This document shows, one piece after another, positions 35,981 through 42,406 of a stretch of 42,406 nt of DNA. Each line of letters opens with the position of its first letter. Position 1 is the first letter of the stretch. This stretch comes from Ferrimonas senticii DSM 18821 (GTDB lineage Bacteria > Pseudomonadota > Gammaproteobacteria > Enterobacterales > Shewanellaceae): positions 1 to 42,406 of the forward strand of contig NZ_KE383900.1 of assembly GCF_000422665.1 (NCBI RefSeq), written 5' to 3'. Made by a program: the position numbers and the translations under genes. The notes beneath the pieces were generated by a model. That model was given only the letters and a program-made list of their open reading frames with translations. It did no database searches and was not told the DNA's origin.

Positions 35981-36385
35981 TCAACGACGATGCAACGTCA
36001 CCAATAGCTGTGCTTCGGCTCTTGGTAGCTCGCACTCTTTGATGATCTCATCGACGTCGGCGCCCAGTTCCACCATCTTCATCGCGCGGTTGTAAAGCTT
36101 GGCATCGGGATCGGTTTGCAACACTTCATCTTGACGAGCCCGCAGTTGCTGCTGATGTTGCTCCAACTGTTGGACCCGACGGCCAACCCCGTGGGCGCCG
36201 CTGCGCAGTTCAGTGAGCTCCCGCTGCTGCGACTCCAGTTGCGTTTGAGTCGCCTTCAGCAGCAGTTTTAACGCCTCTATTTTGCGTTCATATTGACCTA
36301 ACTTAACCGCCAGCCAGCGCCGCAAAGCCAGCGCCAACAGCCCCATCAATAACATGCAAACACACAGGGGCAATAACCAACTCAT
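35981..36385 (-). CDS. DUF2802 family protein, end of che cluster
   Basis: A 134-residue protein. One N-terminal membrane segment (about 3-22, LLPLCVCMLLMGLLALAL) is followed by a coiled coil (about 30-95). A C-terminal conserved part, DAKLYNRAMKMVELGADVDEIIKECELPRAEAQLLVTLHR, resembles a small helix-turn-helix-like fold and is the DUF2802 signature. The ATG overlaps the cheW stop as TGATG, so translation is coupled. DUF2802 genes commonly sit after cheW in marine gammaproteobacteria; their role in chemotaxis is unknown. An upstream in-frame start at 36409 would lengthen the overlap. Confidence 0.85.
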   Translation of the reverse strand: MSWLLPLCVCMLLMGLLALALRRWLAVKLGQYERKIEALKLLLKATQTQLESQQRELTELRSGAHGVGRRVQQLEQHQQQLRARQDEVLQTDPDAKLYNRAMKMVELGADVDEIIKECELPRAEAQLLVTLHRR

Positions 36386-36869
36386 CACAGGGTTGCGATC
36401 TCCGTCCATTCATCGTTGCTTAGCAGCTTTTCCAAATCCACCAGGATCAGCAGTTGCTCATCGCGGTGACAGACCCCGTGGATAAAGCGGGCATTATCAT
36501 CATTGCTAACCCGAGGTGCAGCGTCGATTTCAGCGCTGTTGAGGTAAACCACCTCAGCCACGGCGTCGACCAACATGCCGACCACTTGTTCGTCTGCTTC
36601 GATAATCACGATGCGACTGCTGTCGGTGATCTCCCCCGGAGCCAGCCCAAATCGCGCTCGAGTATCGATAACGGTGACCACATTGCCACGCAGATTAATG
36701 ATCCCCAGCACGTAACGGGGCGCCCCTGGTACCGGTGCAATGTCGGAGTAGCGCAGCACTTCACGCACCTGCATCACGTTGATGCCGTAGATCTCTTGTT
36801 CCAGCTTAAAGGTGACCCACTGCAGCACTTCACCTTGCTTGTCGGTATTACTCACCACGGTTGAGGCAT

Positions 36870-36873
<4 letters not shown>
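36385..36873 (-). CDS. cheW: Chemotaxis coupling protein CheW
   Basis: A 162-residue CheW with a single SH3-like CheW domain: [23 protein letters not shown], then [27 protein letters not shown]. It couples receptors to CheA at polar arrays. The start overlaps the parP end by 4 bp. It is shorter than parP, which has its own degenerate CheW-like domain. Confidence 0.95.
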
Positions 36874-37526
<653 letters not shown>

Positions 37527-38297
37527 CTAGGCTTGCTCCAACAGTTCGTCCAGCAGTTCTCGATAGGCTGCAACCCCACGGCAGTCAGCGGCAAACTGTG
37601 GCGGCGGCAGTTGCGCCTGACTGGCGTCACGAAACCGAGTGTCGACTGGGATCACCGAATGCCACAATTGCTGCGGATAGCTGCGTGCCAGCGCCGATAG
37701 CGCTTGCATCGACGCTTTGGTGCGCCGATCAAACATGGTCGGGACGATAGTAAAATTGACCGTGCGGCGACCACCGTGCGCCATCTGCTCGAAGGTAGCG
37801 ACCATCCGTGCCAGCCCTTTCAGGGCCAGATATTCGGTTTGTACCGGCACAATCACCCGATCGGCACAAGCTAAGGCGTTGACCATCAATACCCCCAGTA
37901 CCGGCGGGCAATCGATGATCACCACATCATAGCGCCCGGCCAATTGCGCCAAGGCATTGCCAAGCACAAACCCCATTCCCAGCTGAGCACCAAGGGTGCG
38001 ATCTAAGGTCGCTAACGCGGTGGAGGCTGGCAACAGGTGCAAGCGCTCAATCGCAGTCGGTAGGATCACCGCTTGGCAGCTGGCGGTAGTCAATTGATCT
38101 GGGTGGCAAAACAGATCAAACAGCGACCGTTCGAGGGTTTCCGTTTCCACCCCGAGGTAGTAACACAACGACCCATGCGGATCGGTATCCACCACCAATA
38201 CCCGCTTGCCCTGCTGCGCCAATAGCCCCGCCAGCGAGATCACCGTGGTGGTCTTGCCGACGCCGCCCTTTTGATTAACCACTGTCCAGATCTGCAC
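37527..38297 (-). CDS. parC: ParA-family ATPase ParC, chemotaxis array positioning
   Basis: A 256-residue MinD/ParA ATPase. It has the deviant Walker A motif QKGGVGKTT at residues 9-17, DTDPHGSLCYYLG, Walker B VVIIDCPPVLGVL and VIVPVQTEYLALKGL. It sits in the che cluster between cheB and cheW, the position of ParC of Vibrio and Shewanella-like bacteria, which places chemotaxis arrays at the flagellated pole. It is followed at once by parP. Confidence 0.88.
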   Translation of the reverse strand: MQIWTVVNQKGGVGKTTTVISLAGLLAQQGKRVLVVDTDPHGSLCYYLGVETETLERSLFDLFCHPDQLTTASCQAVILPTAIERLHLLPASTALATLDRTLGAQLGMGFVLGNALAQLAGRYDVVIIDCPPVLGVLMVNALACADRVIVPVQTEYLALKGLARMVATFEQMAHGGRRTVNFTIVPTMFDRRTKASMQALSALARSYPQQLWHSVIPVDTRFRDASQAQLPPPQFAADCRGVAAYRELLDELLEQA

Positions 38298-38301
38298 CGG
38301 C

Positions 38302-38574
38302 TTATTCCGCCATCGACGTCGGTTGCGGTGGCGCTGACTTGGTTAACCTACGCAGCAGTTCCTGTTTTTGCTGCTGCAACAACAACACTTGCTGTTGCAA
38401 GCCTTGATTGGCGGCCGCCTGCTCGCTGATGCGCAGTTGCAGTTGCCGCTGCTCGGCAAGCAGTTGCTGGTTATACAACTGCTTATCAACCGCCCAAAAC
38501 AGCGACACCAACAACATCAACAGCAGCAGCGCTAACGCCAGCGGCCATGGCCGCAACACCAAACGATCAGCCAT
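38302..38574 (-). CDS. Small membrane coiled-coil protein in the che cluster
   Basis: A 90-residue protein. A short basic N-terminus is followed by a single hydrophobic segment (about 12-28, [18 protein letters not shown]). A Gln/Leu-rich coiled coil (about 30-78) and a short Pro tail follow, so the coil is probably periplasmic. I do not recognise it. The ATG at 38574 lies inside the cheB 3' end (GGTG ribosome binding site 6-7 nt upstream), overlapping cheB by 8 nt; a GTG at 38583 is possible. It ends 4 bp before parC starts. It may assist polar array placement, by context only. Confidence 0.75.
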   Translation of the reverse strand: MADRLVLRPWPLALALLLLMLLVSLFWAVDKQLYNQQLLAEQRQLQLRISEQAAANQGLQQQVLLLQQQKQELLRRLTKSAPPQPTSMAE

Positions 38575-39607
38575 AGGTTTCACCTAAAATCGCCGCCGCC
38601 ATCTTATCCAGCGGCAAACAGCGCTGGGCCAGGCCTGCCTTGGCTACCGCGCGCGGCATGCCATACACCACCGAGCTCTGCTCATCCTGCGCCCACACGG
38701 TCGCACCTAAACGGCTTAATAGCCGGCAACCTTCACGACCATCGGCACCCATGCCGGTTAATACCAGCGCCAGTACATCAGCGCCAAGCAATCTGGCGGC
38801 GCTACCAAAGGTGATATCCACTGATGGCTTGTAGTTGATCCGCGCCTCACCACCGACCACCTGCAAACGGGGGCTGGCGGCACTGCCTTGCAACAGCAGT
38901 TGCTGACCTCCAGGAGCCAAATAGGCGCAGCCACGACGCAATAACTCACCAGATTGCGCTTGCTTAACCTCAATCTGACACAGATTGTTCAAGCGCTCGG
39001 CAAAGGCTGGGGTAAAGGCCGCAGGCATGTGCTGCACCAGCACAATCGGCAATGGATAGTCCCAGGGTAACTGGGTCAGGATATTCTGCAGCGCCACCGG
39101 CCCGCCGGTAGAGGCGCCAATCAACAGCGCCTTATAACCGGCACGACGAGGCGGCTTAGCGCTGATCACCGGCGCAATCGCCGCAGGCTGAGACAGCCCA
39201 ACCCGGCAACGACCACGGCCAAGTTGTTTGACCCGCTGCTGCAGCACCAACGCCGCTTGAGCGCTGTCGCTGGCAATATCTTCAAACCGTTTGGGCAGAT
39301 AATCGGTGGCACCGGCGTCTAACGCATCCAAGGTGGAGCGAGCGCCATGCTGAGTAAGTGACGAGAACATCAACACCGGTACTGGTCGCTCGGCGATGAT
39401 CCGCTTCATGGCGGTGATGCCGTCCATCAACGGCATCTCGATATCCATGGTGATCACATCTGGGCGCAGTTGCCGAGCCAACTCAATCGCTTCAAGGCCA
39501 TTGCTGGCCGCCGCGATCACCTGAATGGCGGGATCGCGATTTAAGATCTCTTGCAGACGCCGACGAAAGAAACTGGAATCGTCGACCACTAAAACCGTTA
39601 CTGGCAT
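38567..39607 (-). CDS. cheB: Protein-glutamate methylesterase CheB
   Basis: A 346-residue receptor demethylase. An N-terminal response-regulator domain ([14 protein letters not shown]; phospho-acceptor in [16 protein letters not shown], about Asp56) is followed by a catalytic domain with [14 protein letters not shown] (active Ser), [17 protein letters not shown] (His) and GMGADGREG (Asp). The length is within the usual 345-375. It lies 14 nt after cheA. Confidence 0.96.
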   Translation of the reverse strand: MPVTVLVVDDSSFFRRRLQEILNRDPAIQVIAAASNGLEAIELARQLRPDVITMDIEMPLMDGITAMKRIIAERPVPVLMFSSLTQHGARSTLDALDAGATDYLPKRFEDIASDSAQAALVLQQRVKQLGRGRCRVGLSQPAAIAPVISAKPPRRAGYKALLIGASTGGPVALQNILTQLPWDYPLPIVLVQHMPAAFTPAFAERLNNLCQIEVKQAQSGELLRRGCAYLAPGGQQLLLQGSAASPRLQVVGGEARINYKPSVDITFGSAARLLGADVLALVLTGMGADGREGCRLLSRLGATVWAQDEQSSVVYGMPRAVAKAGLAQRCLPLDKMAAAILGETYG

Positions 39608-39621
39608 CTGTGTATTGTTAC

Positions 39622-42075
39622 CTAACGACGCCCAGCGTAATGGTTAATCAATCCCGGCAGATCCAAAATCAAGGCGATGCCACCGTTCGAGGTAATGGTC
39701 GATCCGGCCATTCCCGGCACCCCTTGCAGCAGTGCCCCAAGAGGCTTAATCACCACCTCTTCTTGGCCAATCAAGCCATCAACCACCAGCCCAACCAAGG
39801 TTAAGCCAACCTGCACCATCACCACATGGCCAAAACCTTGCCGCTGGGCCCGCGCCTGCTGCGGTCGCAGCCACTGATCTAGATAGAACAGCGGAATCGC
39901 TTTTTCACGCACGGTGATCGACAACTGACCATCGACTAAGTTGGTTTTGCGAAGATCCATATGGAAGATTTCAGCAACCAGCGACAGCGGCAACGCAAAC
40001 ACTTGCCCTGCGACATTGACCATCAACGTCGGCATGATCGCCAACGTCAGCGGTACTTTAATGTCGATGGTGGTGCCGCGGCCGGGGTAAGAATCGATAT
40101 CCACCGAGCCATTAAGCTGGGTGATGCGGGTTTTCACCACATCCATACCTACACCACGACCAGAGATATCGGAGATCTCGGTCTTGGTCGAGAACCCCGG
40201 AGCGAAGATCAGCGCATAAGCCTCTTTATCGGACATCCGGTTGGCGGCGTCGACATCGAGCACACCGCGGTCGATGGCGATCTGTTTCAGCTTGGCCGCA
40301 TCCATACCGGCGCCATCATCAACAATCCGCAGGCGGATATGATCGCCCTCTTGGCTGGCGGACAAGATAATGGTGCCTTGGCGGTCTTTACCCGCTTGCT
40401 GACGGATGGCTGGCAGTTCAATGCCGTGATCAACCGCGTTGCGCACCAAGTGCACCAACGGATCCGCCAGCGCCTCAACCAGATTCTTATCCAGATCGGT
40501 ATCTTCGCCCTCCATCAGCAGTTGTACCTGCTTATCAAGATTACGCGCCAGATCGCGCACCACCCGAGGAAAACGACCAAACACCTTTTTGATCGGCTGC
40601 ATTCGGGTTTTCATCACCCCCGATTGCAGATCGGCAGTGACCACATCAAGGTTGGCCAGTGCCTTGCTCATCTCCTCATCCTCGCGCTCGATACCGAGGG
40701 TTAATAGGCGATTACGCACCAGCACCAGTTCACCGACCATATTCATGATCTCATCCAGTCGCGCGGTATCGACCCGCACAGTGCTGTCCCCTTGGACTGA
40801 ACCGGCTACCCGTTTGCTGGTGGCAGGCGCAGCGCTGTTATCCGACACCGCCACTGGCGTGCTGTCGGCATAGGCGTTAGCGCTGGCGGCGGCGATCTGC
40901 TCGGCCACCACCACGGCCGCCTGCAACGCCCCTACCGGATCCGCAACGACCTCTTGCTCTAGCGCCACTTCCGCTGCGGCCGCGGCGGCAGATAACACCG
41001 CCGAGGTGGAAACGGTCGAAGCTGCCAGCGCCGCATCAACCGCGGGCGTCGCCACGGCCACCGCGCCACGAGCAAGCGCTGGCTGTGACGGCGGCAGCGG
41101 CTGTGGGAAACCGCTGTGAGACGGGCCTTTACCAACCCCATGCAGCTGATCCAGCAGCGCTTCAAATTCATTTTCGCTGATCTGTTGCTGGTCATCGTTG
41201 ACGCTGAACTGCCCTTTGCCGTGCAGTTCATCCAGCAACGCTTCAAACTCATCGTCGCCAATCTCATCGTCCGTCAGTGCCGACGATTGGGTTGGCGCCG
41301 CCGCAACCAGCGGCGGCGTCGCCACCGTCACCTCTCCGAACTTGCCTTTGCCGTGCAGTTGGTCAAGCAGTGACTCGAACTCATCTTCACTGATGTGATC
41401 GTTGTTGCTTTGTGCCTCGACAATGCAGTCGAGCATCTGTTGATAAGCTTGATTATCCAGCTGATCGATGGCGAAGCCAGCGCTCGACTGACTAGAGGAG
41501 GCAACCACCGTCGATTGCGGCTCGCTAGGCGTTGCCGTCAGCGCCGCTAAGGTGAGATCGGCACTATCGGTGAACGGCAGTACTGGCACCGCTTCGGCCA
41601 TAACCACCGTGGGCGCCGCCACTTGGCACGGTTCAAGCTGCAGCGGCTTTGGGGCCGCAGCAGTGGCAATCGCCGCGGCGTTAACATTACCAGCGCAGGC
41701 TTGGGCCAACAGCTGCAACAACTCATCGTTGCTGCCACTGGGCTCTTGCTGCTGCTGTAACAAACTAAACATGCCGTTGACTTCATCCAGCGCCGTAAGC
41801 ACCAGATCCATCAGCTCTGCGGTTACCTGCAGTTGTTGATTGCGCAGCAGATCAAACAGGTTCTCGGCGCCATGACAGGTATCCACCATTGGCGTTAGCC
41901 CTAAAAAGCCAGCGCCACCTTTAACGGTGTGAAAACCACGGAAGATGGCATTCAGCAGCTCCTGGTCATCGGGATCCTGCTCAAGCTCAACCAGTTGCCC
42001 CTGCAGCTGTTCGAGGATCTCGCCGGCCTCGACCATAAAGTCGTGGAGGATGTCGTCTTCAAAATCCAGTGCCAT
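39622..42075 (-). CDS. cheA: Chemotaxis histidine kinase CheA
   Basis: An 817-residue kinase, longer than E. coli CheA (654). P1 HPt (1-105) has phospho-acceptor His49 in [14 protein letters not shown] long linker (about 140-430) is Ala/Pro/Ser-rich and carries three copies of an EFE(A/S)LLDxLHG motif near residues 228, 272 and 297. The dimerisation domain starts at [25 protein letters not shown]. The ATPase domain shows N-box [11 protein letters not shown]1 DDGAGMD and GRGVGMDVV. The P5 CheW-like domain is C-terminal. Translation starts 24 nt after the cheZ stop with AAGGAGA. Confidence 0.96.
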   Translation of the reverse strand: MALDFEDDILHDFMVEAGEILEQLQGQLVELEQDPDDQELLNAIFRGFHTVKGGAGFLGLTPMVDTCHGAENLFDLLRNQQLQVTAELMDLVLTALDEVNGMFSLLQQQQEPSGSNDELLQLLAQACAGNVNAAAIATAAAPKPLQLEPCQVAAPTVVMAEAVPVLPFTDSADLTLAALTATPSEPQSTVVASSSQSSAGFAIDQLDNQAYQQMLDCIVEAQSNNDHISEDEFESLLDQLHGKGKFGEVTVATPPLVAAAPTQSSALTDDEIGDDEFEALLDELHGKGQFSVNDDQQQISENEFEALLDQLHGVGKGPSHSGFPQPLPPSQPALARGAVAVATPAVDAALAASTVSTSAVLSAAAAAAEVALEQEVVADPVGALQAAVVVAEQIAAASANAYADSTPVAVSDNSAAPATSKRVAGSVQGDSTVRVDTARLDEIMNMVGELVLVRNRLLTLGIEREDEEMSKALANLDVVTADLQSGVMKTRMQPIKKVFGRFPRVVRDLARNLDKQVQLLMEGEDTDLDKNLVEALADPLVHLVRNAVDHGIELPAIRQQAGKDRQGTIILSASQEGDHIRLRIVDDGAGMDAAKLKQIAIDRGVLDVDAANRMSDKEAYALIFAPGFSTKTEISDISGRGVGMDVVKTRITQLNGSVDIDSYPGRGTTIDIKVPLTLAIMPTLMVNVAGQVFALPLSLVAEIFHMDLRKTNLVDGQLSITVREKAIPLFYLDQWLRPQQARAQRQGFGHVVMVQVGLTLVGLVVDGLIGQEEVVIKPLGALLQGVPGMAGSTITSNGGIALILDLPGLINHYAGRR

Positions 42076-42099
42076 GGCCTGTTCTCCTTGATTGCCGCG

Positions 42100-42406
42100 C
42101 TAAAAGCCAAGGCTCGACAACAGATCGTCGACCTCATCTTGGCCACTAACCACATCCATCTTGTTGCTGGACGCCACCACCGGCCCTTCCGCCATCAGCA
42201 GATCTTGTTGCCGCTGCTGGCGTTCATTACCTCCAAACAACGTCAGCAGCTCCACCAGGCTTAATTCAACTTCGCGCACCAGTTCAATCACCCGCCGGAT
42301 CACCTGCCCGGTCAGATCTTGAAAGTCCTGCGCCAGCAAAATCTGGTTGAGCAGCTCTCGCAGCCGTTCGACATCGCAACTGGACTCGTTCAGCAGCCCA
42401 TGCAGG
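42100..42406 (-). CDS. cheZ: Chemotaxis phosphatase CheZ, C-terminal part (cut by window edge)
   Basis: The C-terminal ~100 residues of CheZ, which dephosphorylates CheY-P. The phosphatase signature AQDFQDLTGQVIRRVI is present, with the catalytic Gln in DLTGQ. The frame stays open to the edge (preceding residues LLNESSCDVERLRELLNQI), so the gene continues outside. The C-terminal tail ends QDEVDDLLSSLGF, the CheY-binding peptide. It is upstream of cheA on the same strand. Confidence 0.93.
   Translation of the reverse strand, partial: LHGLLNESSCDVERLRELLNQILLAQDFQDLTGQVIRRVIELVREVELSLVELLTLFGGNERQQRQQDLLMAEGPVVASSNKMDVVSGQDEVDDLLSSLGF

Noticed and set aside
39961-40704. 247-codon plus-strand frame opposite cheA
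   Set aside because: An antisense shadow of the CheA kinase core; no ribosome binding site or family match.

Overview
This window looks like chromosomal DNA of a marine gammaproteobacterium in the Alteromonadales, of Shewanella/Ferrimonas type. The evidence is the combination of a che cluster carrying ParC/ParP and a DUF2802 gene, a LiuR-controlled leucine-degradation operon, DUF3010 and DUF2076 proteins, a MetJ-type operator in front of metH, and moderately GC-rich coding DNA. The assignment is an inference from gene content; no 16S or other marker is present.

Layout. 1-1100: AT-rich hypothetical gene followed by a nested inverted repeat. 1.3-3.2 kb: DUF2076 protein and a Tat-exported metallo-beta-lactamase-fold enzyme. 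3.4-7.5 kb: propionyl-CoA synthetase prpE, a VOC/glyoxalase-fold protein and a DEAD-box RNA helicase. 7.5-8.4 kb and 11.6-12.6 kb: two gene-free blocks built from the same large intergenic repeat family. They bracket a nucleoside-salvage module (CNT transporter, purine nucleoside phosphorylase, divergent LysR regulator). 12.7-21.2 kb: liuR-liuABCDE plus scoAB, which take isovaleryl-CoA to acetoacetate and then exchange CoA with succinyl-CoA.

21.2-26.3 kb: an AT-richer islet that looks foreign. It encodes an outer-membrane-type lipoprotein with a ClpP/SDH-fold serine-peptidase-like domain, two inner-membrane coiled-coil proteins translated from coupled genes, and a divergent, C-terminally membrane-anchored GIY-YIG (T5orf172-like) protein. 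One edge carries what may be an IS5-type transposase remnant. This is the best candidate in the window for an undescribed system.

26.3-29.6 kb: a small hypothetical protein, a membrane-anchored NERD protein, and ahpC-ahpF with an intergenic terminator/attenuator. 30-33.8 kb: metH under tandem MetJ boxes. 33.8-36 kb: a zinc-ribbon protein under a near-consensus CRP site, a DUF3010 protein and ugd. 36-42.4 kb: the chemotaxis cluster cheZ(partial)-cheA-cheB-(small TM/coiled-coil protein)-parC-parP-cheW-DUF2802, all on the minus strand with tight or overlapping junctions. ParP has a linker encoded by 14 perfect hexanucleotide repeats, and CheA carries a three-fold EFEALLDxLHG-type motif between its phosphotransfer and kinase domains.

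No rRNA, tRNA or CRISPR array was seen.
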